From: Lachnospira sp.
GTDB taxonomy: Bacteria; Bacillota; Clostridia; Lachnospirales; Lachnospiraceae
Reading direction: 5' to 3'
Assembly (NCBI GenBank): GCA_015057605.1
Contig: SVDX01000024.1
Location: 1-39,008 of the forward strand
Length of the DNA stretch: 39,008 nt
Shown here: piece after piece, positions 1 through 8,200 of the stretch
Numbering within the stretch: the stretch's first letter is position 1
Layout: each line of letters begins with the position of its first letter
Notes under the pieces: model-generated
The model's input: the letters and a program-made list of their open reading frames with translations, nothing else
Told to the model about the DNA's origin: nothing
Database searches by the model: none
Translations under genes and position numbers: made by a program

Positions 1-583
1 TCCCGAGGAAGCTCACACTATGGATGAAGCATTTTTTGACTGGATAAAAGAAAATGCAGCTAATAATAAAAAAATCGTTGCAATAGGTGAGATTGGCCTT
101 GATTATTATTGGCCTGAGCCACCAAGGGATATTCAGCAGTTTTGGTTTAGAAGACAAATCGAGCTTGCAAGACAGCTAAAGCTCCCTATGATTATTCATA
201 GCAGAGAGGCTGCAAAGGATACCTTGGATATTATGAAGGAACACAAGGCAAATGAGATTGGTGGCGTGCTACACTGCTTTTCTTATTCAGTAGAGCTTGC
301 AAAGGAATTTCTCGATATGGGCTTTTATATAGGCGTTGGAGGCGTTGTGACCTTTAAAAATGCAAAGAAATTAAAAGAAGTAGTGCAGATGCTTCCGCTT
401 GAACGCATTTTACTTGAAACAGATGCGCCATATATGGCACCAGAACCACATAGAGGCAAGAGAAATTCATCACTTTTCATACCTCATATAGCTAAGATGA
501 TAGCAGATATAAAAGGTATTGAATACGAAGAAGTTGTAGAGGTGACTAATAAAAATGCAAAACAACTATTTAGGCAATCCTAA
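1..583 (+). CDS. tatD: TatD family metal-dependent hydrolase (DNase), 5' truncated
   Basis: The reading frame is open from the first base of the window, with in-frame codons before the ATG at 20, so the true start lies upstream and about 60 N-terminal residues of the usual ~255 are missing. The visible part has the TatD TIM-barrel signatures in order: GEIGLDYYW (metal-binding Glu near base 89), the IIHSREA and LHCFS histidines, and ETDAPYMAP with the metal-binding Asp. TatD proteins are cytoplasmic 3'-5' exonucleases/DNases that bind two divalent metals. The 3' end overlaps rsmA by 29 bp, so the two are probably cotranscribed, a pairing common in Firmicutes. Family assignment is firm; the substrate is inferred. 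Confidence 0.95.
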   Translation, partial: PEEAHTMDEAFFDWIKENAANNKKIVAIGEIGLDYYWPEPPRDIQQFWFRRQIELARQLKLPMIIHSREAAKDTLDIMKEHKANEIGGVLHCFSYSVELAKEFLDMGFYIGVGGVVTFKNAKKLKEVVQMLPLERILLETDAPYMAPEPHRGKRNSSLFIPHIAKMIADIKGIEYEEVVEVTNKNAKQLFRQS

Positions 584-1415
584 AAGTACCTTAGAGATTA
601 TTAATAAATACGATTTTATGTTCCAGAAAAAGTTTGGACAGAATTTTCTTATTGATTCTAATATTGTAGAAAAGATTGTAAGAGAAGCTAACGTTACCAA
701 AGAGGATATGGTGCTTGAGATAGGACCTGGTATTGGAACTATGACACAATATCTTTGTGAGGCTGCAAAAAATGTTGTAGTAGTTGAGATTGACAAAAAT
801 CTTATACCGATACTTGGGGAAACTTTAGCAGCTTATGATAATGTAACAATCATTAACGAGGATATTTTAAAGGTTGATATTAATGAATTGGCAGAAAAAT
901 ACAACGGCGGCAGACCGATTAAGGTTGTTGCAAATTTGCCATATTATATTACAACGCCAATTATAATGCAGCTTTTTGAAAGCAACGTGCCAATAGACAG
1001 TATAACTATTATGGTTCAAAAAGAGGTGGCCGACCGTATGCAGGTAGGCCCTGGAACAAAGGATTATGGTGCACTTTCTTTAGCGGTACAATATTATGCT
1101 AATCCAAAGATTGTATTAAATGTACCACCGACCTGTTTTATGCCAAAGCCAAATGTTGGCTCAGCAGTAATTAAGCTTACAAGGCATACAGATAATCCTG
1201 TTAATCCTAAGGATGCAAAATTTATGTTTAAGCTTATAAGAGCAGCATTTAATCAAAGAAGAAAAACACTAATGAATGCACTTAATAATGCACCAGATAT
1301 TAATTATAGCAAGGAACAGATTGCAAATGCCATAAAGACGGCAGGTTTTAGCGAGACAATACGTGGTGAAGCCCTTACTTTAGAGGAATTTGCAAGACTA
1401 TCAGACGCATTTTAA
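555..1415 (+). CDS. rsmA: 16S rRNA (adenine1518-N6/adenine1519-N6)-dimethyltransferase
   Basis: RsmA (KsgA) dimethylates two adjacent adenines in the 3' terminal hairpin of 16S rRNA during small-subunit assembly, using S-adenosylmethionine. The 286-residue length is normal. FGQNFL is at residues 27-32, the SAM-binding loop EIGPGIG at 55-61, and the catalytic NLPYY motif at 127-131, followed by the C-terminal helical domain with NQRRKTLMNAL. The ATG at 555 lies inside the tatD reading frame and is preceded by GAGGTG at 539-544. Loss of this enzyme gives kasugamycin resistance in other bacteria. An intrinsic terminator follows directly. Confidence 0.97.
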   Translation: MQNNYLGNPKSTLEIINKYDFMFQKKFGQNFLIDSNIVEKIVREANVTKEDMVLEIGPGIGTMTQYLCEAAKNVVVVEIDKNLIPILGETLAAYDNVTIINEDILKVDINELAEKYNGGRPIKVVANLPYYITTPIIMQLFESNVPIDSITIMVQKEVADRMQVGPGTKDYGALSLAVQYYANPKIVLNVPPTCFMPKPNVGSAVIKLTRHTDNPVNPKDAKFMFKLIRAAFNQRRKTLMNALNNAPDINYSKEQIANAIKTAGFSETIRGEALTLEEFARLSDAF

Positions 1416-1427
1416 AGAATAAATACT

Positions 1428-1469
1428 AACACTTCCGAATACATTTTATGTAGAAGGGAGTGTTTTTTT
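1428..1469 (+). terminator. Rho-independent terminator of tatD-rsmA
   Basis: A 9-bp stem (1428-1436 with 1456-1464, one G-T pair) is followed by a run of T up to 1469. The next gene starts at 1470, and its ribosome site (AGAAGGGAG, 1452-1460) lies inside the 3' arm, so this hairpin both ends the upstream unit and covers the downstream ribosome site. Confidence 0.85.
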
Positions 1470-2276
1470 ATGGAATATGAGAGAATGGTTTCATACATTT
1501 ATCAGTGTGAAAACGAGATTAGAGGCAAAAACGCAGGCTACGCAAAAATAGAGCTTAGAGACAATAAATGCAGATTATATATTAATATTCAGTCAGATAT
1601 AAATTATGTGATAGGAGTATATTTGTACTATTACAAGGAAGGCAAAAAGGAAAGATTGTTTTTGGGCAAGGCGCGTCCTGTGCATGGCTTTGTAGAATAT
1701 AAGGATGTTTTGTGGGCAGATAACATAAATGCTTGCGGAAAGGATTTTTTTGCATTTAATGGAATAGTGTTAGCAAAAACAGAGGATGAGCCGTACGAAT
1801 ACATTACAGAGTGGAAGGATTATGAGGAAGTGCCTTTAGAGGACAATGCCAAGGATAGTATTGAAGCTGAGCTTGTAGAGGAGTTAGAAGAGGAAAAGGT
1901 GAATATTGCAAGTGAAGACAAGGATTTGTTAAATGATATTATAGACAATGGCGAGGCTATTTTGGCATTTGAAGATGATTATTATAGCCCTTGCGTAGAA
2001 ACTACATATGAGGAGCTTTTGTCAACGGGTAAAATTTCAACAGAGGCGCTAAATAATAGCTTCCTTTTGCATGGATATTATCGTTATAAGCATTTGCTTA
2101 TTGGCAGAGTTTTAGATAAGGAAAATACGATATTTATCGGAGTGCCGGGTACTTATCAAAGTAAAGAAAAAATGCTGGCAGCAGCCTTTGGTTTTGAAAA
2201 CTTTAGGAGAAGCCAGCGAAGTGATATAAGATGCCCAAATTTTGGCTATTGGTGCATAGAGTTGATTATTGAATAA
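1470..2276 (+). CDS. DUF6128-like protein of unknown function
   Basis: This 268-residue cytoplasmic protein has no signal peptide or membrane segment. The N-terminal ~110 residues look like a beta-rich domain (alternating hydrophobic strands around YAKIELRDNKCRLYINIQ). An acidic linker (about residues 118-155) follows, and a C-terminal block from about residue 190 (HGYYRYKHLLIGR, then IFIGVPGTY) ends in GYWCIELI. The arrangement matches proteins of Lachnospiraceae that I recall as DUF6128; that label is from memory. The start ATG directly abuts the T tract of the rsmA terminator, and its ribosome site is in the terminator stem. The last 31 bp overlap the convergent acetyltransferase gene. No biochemical function can be assigned. 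Confidence 0.75.
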   Translation: MEYERMVSYIYQCENEIRGKNAGYAKIELRDNKCRLYINIQSDINYVIGVYLYYYKEGKKERLFLGKARPVHGFVEYKDVLWADNINACGKDFFAFNGIVLAKTEDEPYEYITEWKDYEEVPLEDNAKDSIEAELVEELEEEKVNIASEDKDLLNDIIDNGEAILAFEDDYYSPCVETTYEELLSTGKISTEALNNSFLLHGYYRYKHLLIGRVLDKENTIFIGVPGTYQSKEKMLAAAFGFENFRRSQRSDIRCPNFGYWCIELIIE

Positions 2277-2800
2277 CGTAAATGATCAGCCCATTCTCCA
2301 TGAAGCTTAACATAGGAGGTGGCAACGCCTTCATATCTAAAACCTAATTTATCAATTAGGGCAAGAGACGGTGTGTTACTTGGTAAAATGTATGCTTCGA
2401 TTCTGTGTAAGCCTCCATCGCTAAACATTATGTCTAAGGCTTTTTTAATAGCTTCATAGGCATATCCTTTGTTTGTGTAGTCGGTATGAATTTTATAGCC
2501 AATATTAGCGGATAAAAAGGCTCCACGCTGAATATTTGAAAAGGATACACTGCCAATAATTTTATTTGGGTTATCCTTTTTAAATATATAAAAACGTGTA
2601 AATTTACCCTGTAAAAAACCATTATATTCAAAGTCAGATAAAGATTTTTGGTATTTTATTGTGTAAAAGCCTTCTGGTCTGTCAGGCTCATACGGATTGA
2701 AAAAATCTTTATTTTCATTATAAAAATCCAATATTTTAGCCGCGTGAAATGAATCTAAAATTTTTAAACGGAGTCGATTTGTTTCATATTCAAAAAGCAT
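2246..2800 (-). CDS. GNAT family N-acetyltransferase (RimJ/RimL-like)
   Basis: The 184-residue protein begins MLFEYETNRLRLKIL, the typical opening of RimJ/RimL-type acetyltransferases that use acetyl-CoA to modify protein N-termini or small amines. The acetyl-CoA loop region NKGYAYEAIKKALD follows the strand IGYKIH, and GLHRIEAYILPSNTPSLALIDKLGFRYEG is the usual C-terminal GNAT half. The minus-strand ribosome site GAGGTGA (2805-2811 on the + strand) is 4-5 bases before the start. It is the only clear minus-strand gene in the window, divergent from tadA and overlapping the preceding gene by 31 bp tail to tail. The substrate cannot be read from sequence. Confidence 0.9.
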   Translation of the reverse strand: MLFEYETNRLRLKILDSFHAAKILDFYNENKDFFNPYEPDRPEGFYTIKYQKSLSDFEYNGFLQGKFTRFYIFKKDNPNKIIGSVSFSNIQRGAFLSANIGYKIHTDYTNKGYAYEAIKKALDIMFSDGGLHRIEAYILPSNTPSLALIDKLGFRYEGVATSYVKLHGEWADHLRYSIINSMHQ

Positions 2801-2801
2801 A

Positions 2802-2830
2802 TTGTCACCTCGAAAAAATACGTTTATAAT
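2802..2830 (+). promoter_or_regulatory. Sigma-A promoter of tadA
   Basis: TTGTCA (2802-2807), a 17-bp spacer and TATAAT (2825-2830), about 40 bp before the tadA start. The -35 box overlaps the ribosome site of the divergent acetyltransferase gene. Confidence 0.75.
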
Positions 2831-2872
2831 AAATATATCAGAATAGGATTTAAAAGGGAAGAAATATTTATT

Positions 2873-3358
2873 ATGAATATAGATGAAAAATATATGAAAG
2901 AGGCAATAAAACAGGCAAAAAAAGCATTGCTATTAGAAGAAACTCCCATAGGATGTGTGATAGTATATGATGACAAAATCATCGCGAGGGGTTATAATAG
3001 ACGTAATACGGATAAATCTACATTAGCCCATGCAGAGATTATGGCTATTAAAAAAGCAAGTAAGATAGTGGGTGACTGGAGATTAGAGGATTGCACTATG
3101 TATGTAACCTTAGAGCCTTGTCAGATGTGCGCAGGAGCCATAGTTCAGGCGAGGATGAAGCGTGTTGTCGTTGGTGCAATGAATAAAAAAGCGGGTTGCG
3201 CAGGTTCTGTGCTTAATTTACTTGATATGAAGGAGTTTAATCATCAGGTAGAATTAGAAACAGGAATATTAGAGGAAGAATGCTCGCAGATTATAAGTGA
3301 TTTTTTTAAGAAACTAAGGAAGAGGTGTTCGTGTGGAAAAGAAAAAGATAGCCAATAA
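2873..3358 (+). CDS. tadA: tRNA-specific adenosine deaminase
   Basis: TadA converts adenosine 34 of tRNA-Arg(ACG) to inosine, widening wobble decoding. The 161 residues contain the cytidine/deoxycytidylate deaminase zinc site: H53-A-E55 (zinc ligand and proton-shuttle Glu) and P82-C83-Q-M-C86, with N42 in GYNRRN. The length fits TadA. The ATG at 2873 follows AAAGGGAAG at 2852-2860. The coding end overlaps the next gene by 26 bp, so the ligase-like gene is translated from the same transcript. In Firmicutes tadA often lies near the SRP RNA and dnaX, as here. Confidence 0.95.
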   Translation: MNIDEKYMKEAIKQAKKALLLEETPIGCVIVYDDKIIARGYNRRNTDKSTLAHAEIMAIKKASKIVGDWRLEDCTMYVTLEPCQMCAGAIVQARMKRVVVGAMNKKAGCAGSVLNLLDMKEFNHQVELETGILEEECSQIISDFFKKLRKRCSCGKEKDSQ

Positions 3359-4712
3359 TGTGCTTGGAGGCTATATAGCATTTTTTATACTTTATTCGGC
3401 TGCAAAAAGAATAGTTCCATTTGCCCTTTTTATGGAAGGTCTTCCAAATGATATAGTGTACAATATATTTGTGATAGTAGGTCTTGCTTTATTGACATTA
3501 ACTCTTGTACAAGACAAAGCTAAGCTTAAGGTGTTTGCATGGCCTGTATTACTTTTGTTTTTATTTATAACAATCGTTTCCTCGCTTATAAATATAAAAT
3601 ATGGTTATACAAAAAATATGAACATAATAGTTTGTGGAATGGTACATTATTTCTTATTTTTTGCATATTATAAGCGTGTGGGAAAAGATGAATTTTTCAA
3701 AAATATTCGACTTACATTTGATGCAATACTTGTATTTTGGGTAATTGCGACGGTTGTCTCATTTGTGCAGTTTTATCATCTTACAGCGTATAGAGTTGTG
3801 CTTGATGGCGTTGAAAGAAGAATAGGCTTTTTTGATAATAGATTATTTGGAGTATTTATTGATCCAAATTTTGCGGCCATAGTATCGCTTGTGCTGATAC
3901 TTGCTGTAATTCTTAACTTTAAGCATAGACCGACTTTTGTAAAGGTCTGGTATGTCATAACGGTAGTTATTAACTATAGCTATATAATTCTTAGTGGTTC
4001 AAGAGCAGTTGAGATAGCAATGTATCTTGTGGTGCTTGGTGCTACATTCTTAGGTCTGTATTATCATTTGCTTAAGAAAAATAAGGCATTTAAGACAATC
4101 GCAATATCGGCGGTAGTGGCGCTTGTTGCAGTAGTTTTAACATATCCGATAGGAACTCTTACTAAAAAAATATGGGAAAAGGTACCTGTTATAGAGGATG
4201 CTACAGAAAAAAATGCACCTTATTTTGAAAGTGGCGAAGCCATTGATAAAGAAGAGGATATTTCTCTTGAAAGAAGCGATATTGACGAAGAAAATATTTC
4301 TAACAACAGATTTGATATTTGGAAAAGTTACATTGAGGTAATGAAAGGTAAATACATTTTTGGTTTGTCTCCAAGAAATGCGATGCCATATGCTACAGAG
4401 CATTATCCGGATACATATATGGTTGTGAGAAATTATTCAATTCACAATGGCTATCTGGCAGTATTTGCATACACAGGCGTGTTGGGTGCAGTCACGATGC
4501 TCATATTTTTAGTGCTACTTGTAAAACGTGTGCTTGTATATATGTTTACAAATAAAAATGTGAGTTTAGAATATGTAATTATGATACTTATGGTAGTGGC
4601 GTTGGCTTCATATTCCTTCTTCTTTACGGAAATGTTTTTAATTAACAATTTTACAAGCTCGCTTATATGGCCTATATTTGGGTATTTGGCTTGTAAAGCA
4701 AAGGAAGAATAA
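3333..4712 (+). CDS. O-antigen ligase / polymerase-like (Wzy_C) membrane protein
   Basis: This is a 459-residue integral membrane protein with roughly ten hydrophobic segments. A large hydrophilic loop (about residues 285-350) precedes the last group of helices. That loop contains NRFDIWKSYIEVMKGKYIFGLSPRNA, and SIHNGYLAVFAYTGVLGA follows it, resembling the Wzy_C signature of O-antigen ligases and polysaccharide polymerases (R-x-x-W, then an H-N-x-Y-L motif). LSGSRAVE at about residue 220 is also typical. These enzymes act on the outer face of the membrane on undecaprenyl-linked glycans. The GTG start at 3333 is preceded by GGAAGAGG and lies inside tadA. No other glycan genes are nearby, so the acceptor is unknown. 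Confidence 0.8.
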   Translation: MEKKKIANNVLGGYIAFFILYSAAKRIVPFALFMEGLPNDIVYNIFVIVGLALLTLTLVQDKAKLKVFAWPVLLLFLFITIVSSLINIKYGYTKNMNIIVCGMVHYFLFFAYYKRVGKDEFFKNIRLTFDAILVFWVIATVVSFVQFYHLTAYRVVLDGVERRIGFFDNRLFGVFIDPNFAAIVSLVLILAVILNFKHRPTFVKVWYVITVVINYSYIILSGSRAVEIAMYLVVLGATFLGLYYHLLKKNKAFKTIAISAVVALVAVVLTYPIGTLTKKIWEKVPVIEDATEKNAPYFESGEAIDKEEDISLERSDIDEENISNNRFDIWKSYIEVMKGKYIFGLSPRNAMPYATEHYPDTYMVVRNYSIHNGYLAVFAYTGVLGAVTMLIFLVLLVKRVLVYMFTNKNVSLEYVIMILMVVALASYSFFFTEMFLINNFTSSLIWPIFGYLACKAKEE

Positions 4713-4720
4713 TTTATTGG

Positions 4721-4749
4721 TTGACATATCTTTCAAAAAAAGATATACT
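4721..4749 (+). promoter_or_regulatory. Strong sigma-A promoter of the SRP RNA
   Basis: A consensus TTGACA (4721-4726) is separated by 17 bp from TATACT (4744-4749). Transcription would begin near 4757, about 20 bases before the SRP RNA helix, which implies 5' trimming. Confidence 0.85.
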
Positions 4750-4776
4750 AGCTGAGTATGTTTAAGTTTTCAAATT

Positions 4777-5040
4777 TCCGTGCAGCCGGGGAGATAGCGG
4801 TGCCCTGTACCTGCAATCCGCTACAGCAGGGGTGATATTCTGCCTAGGGTGTGTTCTTGTAGAGCTGCCCGATATAAGTGGTGTTGAAGTTTGGGTCTTG
4901 CGCAATAGGAATCTGTGAACCATGTCAGGTTGGGAACAAAGCAGCATTAAGCAGAAGCTCCTGTGTGCCGCGAGGGTGCCTTTACTGAGCTAACTGTATC
5001 GGTAACGTTTATGAGATGCAAACGAAGCAGGATGCACGGA
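4777..5040 (+). ncRNA. ffs: Signal recognition particle RNA, large bacterial form (scRNA)
   Basis: The ends pair perfectly over 8 bp (4777-4784 with 5033-5040), giving a ~264-nt RNA of the long Bacillus/Clostridium type that carries an Alu domain. The Ffh-binding domain IV is clear: CATGTCAGG (4921-4929), a short TG/CA stem, a GGAA tetraloop at 4933-4936, and AAGCAGCATTAAG (4939-4951). The Alu-side sequence near 4785-4840 includes GTAGCGG-like and CTGCAATCCGCTA elements typical of clostridial SRP RNAs. It forms the ribonucleoprotein with Ffh that targets nascent membrane proteins. In many Firmicutes it lies directly before dnaX; here an aquaporin-like gene intervenes. Confidence 0.93.
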
Positions 5041-5061
5041 TTATAATAAATGATTATTCAC

Positions 5062-5093
5062 CTTGTAAGTAGAGATGCTTGCAAGTTTTTTTT
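5062..5093 (+). terminator. Rho-independent terminator of the SRP RNA
   Basis: CTTGTAAG (5062-5069) pairs with CTTGCAAG (5078-5085), an 8-bp stem with one G-T pair, followed by eight T. Confidence 0.85.
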
Positions 5094-5193
5094 ATTCAAC
5101 AGGAAAGATCGCTTTGGATGAATTCTTTGTCAAGCAAAATTTTAAAAAAATTTTACCACTCATGTCGTATATTGACCGTTCATGCAAGAACTA

Positions 5194-5221
5194 TTGAAAA
5201 AATACTTGACAATGCTAAAAT
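5194..5221 (+). promoter_or_regulatory. Candidate sigma-A promoter of the four-module MIP gene
   Basis: TTGAAA (5194-5199), a 16-bp spacer and TAAAAT (5216-5221) lie just before a strong AAAGGAGG (5233-5240). The rest of 5094-5193 is AT-rich with nothing recognisable. Confidence 0.6.
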
Positions 5222-5247
5222 TTAATTAAAGCAAAGGAGGTATTTTT

Positions 5248-8200
5248 ATGAGGTTTAACAAAAAGTATTTAGTGGAATTTTTGGGTACGGCAATATTTAT
5301 GTTTGTGGTATGCGCAACAGCAATGTTTATAGGAGCCGAGAACAATGATTTCTATAAAATTTATAAGATAGAATTTAATTTATATGCTTATATGGGTGCC
5401 TTTTTAATAGCATTTGTTGCGGCGGTTACATATATTTTGTTATATGTGTTTTTTTCAAAGGTTACCTTATGCCATTTTAACCCTGTTTTTACGTTTGCTT
5501 ATTTAGCAGATGGCAGAATTAAGGGGAAAGAATTTGTTTTCTATGTGATAAGTCAGATTATGGGAGCAATATCGGGGCTTGGACTTATTGTGAAAATTAA
5601 GGAATATATGAATATGCCGGATGCGACAATAACTGTGGTGGGAATGAAAAAGGTGTATGATGATATGGGCAACAAAGAAAATGTCGCTTTATTAGTTGGG
5701 GGGTTTAAAGCAAAGTTAGCTAATATACAGGGGAAATATGGAACACCTTATCCTGAAGCGTTTGGCTTTATTTTAGAAGTGGTACTTGCATTGATTTTGG
5801 TGTGGGTAGTGCTTAAAACTACTTCTGATAAAAATACAAGAAGACTTAGAGGTGTATTTATTGGCATTTCAATGGGTCTGGTATATTGGTTGGGTATTAC
5901 ATATACAGCGACTATGTTGAATCCAGCAAAAGAAATTGCATCAATAGTTATTAATGCAAGCTTAAAGAGGGAGTTACTGTTAAATGAATTGTTTATATTT
6001 ATAATGGGACCAATAGCAGGAGCAGGTATTGCGGTTGGTATATATAAAAAGTATGAAATCTTAGAAAAATATGAACAGTTAATAGGGGCGATTATATTTG
6101 TTGTGTTTAGCTCGGCCATTCTATGGAGCTTAAGTCCTATGTACACATTTGATGCTAATTTAGATATTGAACAGTATGGAAACTATGTATTGATGAGGGA
6201 TACAGCAATAGTAAATTTACTTGTACCAATAGGAATAGCAGCTTCATTTTTAATTGCACATTTTATAAGTGGAAGCAAGCGAATAACTATGTTTAATCCG
6301 TTAGTATCTTTGGCGCAATATGTGTCAAAGCAGATAGATGCAAGGCAGTGTATTTTGGATATTGTTTTACAAAGCGTCGGAATGCTCTTAGGATTTGTGC
6401 CACTTGCGTGGGTTGAAAAAGAGGTGCTTAGAAGAAATGAATTGAGTAGCAGCAATAGCATTTCGCATTTTGGAAATATAGGACCGATAGTAGCTATTAT
6501 TCTGGTTTTGATTTTATATGCGATTTTGATAGGAATGGCGTTGCATCTTAACAGGAAAATACATATATTTTCAATGTTTATGATGGCAGGCATTATGATT
6601 CCTATAAATGTTATTGCAATCAGATTTATAGGGGTTATTGACAATCCAATAAGAAGTATTTTAATAGCGGCTATAAGCAAAGAATATAAAGACACTATGA
6701 TTATTGCGGGCATTATGCTTGTAATAGCTTTGGTGGTTGGCATTTTGCATAATAAAATGCTAAAGCTTTTAAAGAAGAGTTATATCAGAGAAATGCTTGG
6801 AACATATATGCTTATGTTGTTTAGCGTTGGAGCTGCTATGAGTATCGGATTACAAATGTCAAAGATGATGCGCATAGAGTATATGATTGCTATTATAGCA
6901 ACCATAGTAATTATTGGATTGACTTATATTATTTTATATTACAGTTTTGGACTAAATGCGCAATTTAATCCGGTTATTTCAATGGCTCAATGGTTTAATA
7001 AAGTGTATAGTCTTAAAGAAACGCTGGTTAATATATGTATGCAAATAATAGGGGCTGTGGGAGCATTTACTACATTAGTTGGAATTTATAAGCTAAGCAA
7101 AAGAACGGATGGTACTTTGGCTGAATATGCTATGGACAAAACTTATCCGCATCTGAAAAGTGAAGCGTTTGGATATTTTTCGATTGTGTTGGATGTAGAT
7201 GTATATAGTGAAATTGACTGGTCATATTTGCAAGTGTTTTTGGTAGAAATGATAGTGACAATGATAATATTTGTTGTTGCTGCAAATGTTTTAAAGAAAA
7301 AGAAAAGGAACATTTTCGCCGGAATAATAATGGGAATATCTCTATCAGTAACATCTTTGTTTGGTATAGTTTATAGCAATAGCATTGGAAATATTACAAA
7401 GGACATAGCTTCTCTCATATTTAATCTAATAGACGGTAATGATAAAGTGCTTGCTGCAACATGTATTGCATTTTTGGGAATGTTGTCTGGAATTGTATTG
7501 GGAATGTTAGTACATGAGATTTCGTTAAAGTATTTTAGGGAATTTATAGGGATGTTCGTATACATAATATTAGCATTTGGCGTAAGTATGAATTTTATGG
7601 TGTATTTATATACCCATACATTTTATTATATTGATTCTGGTATAACGTCATATTCACATATCAGAAATATGCTTAATTGTATAGTGATTGTTATAGCTTT
7701 TGGATTAGCTTATGTGATTACATACTATGGTTTTGGTAAAGAAAATAAAGCTCATTTTAATCCGCTTATAACAATAGCTTTATGGGTTAATAAGAAAGTA
7801 AAAACAGTAAGTGCGTTGCTTCATATTCTGTTCCAAATGTTGGGCGCAATAGCTGGAGCGGCATTTATATATTGGTTACATATGTTGATTGCTGTAAGAT
7901 TTGATTATTCAGGATACCAGTCATTGTGTGAATGTTGGGATCCTATAAGCGAGCGAGTATGTGGTGTTGTGGCAAATGTGGTGTATACGCGTGGAGTTTA
8001 TGAGCCTGAGTTAAGAGAAGTGTTAGCAGCTTTGCTTATAGAAGTTATTTTTACTTTTATAGTAGTTTTGTCGACATTGTATGTGAATGACAAAAAATAT
8101 AGATTTTTAGGGGCATCAGGAATTATAACTGCCAATGTATTAATGATATCTTACATGATGGCGATGCCATTTACAGGAGGCTCTTTCAATCCTGTGAGAA

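Noticed and set aside
4762-4947. Minus-strand open frame of 61 codons
   Set aside because: It lies inside the SRP RNA, whose conserved domain IV explains the sequence.
5748-7565. Several minus-strand open frames inside the four-module MIP gene
   Set aside because: They mirror the hydrophobic codons of a confident gene and have no ribosome sites or recognisable domains.
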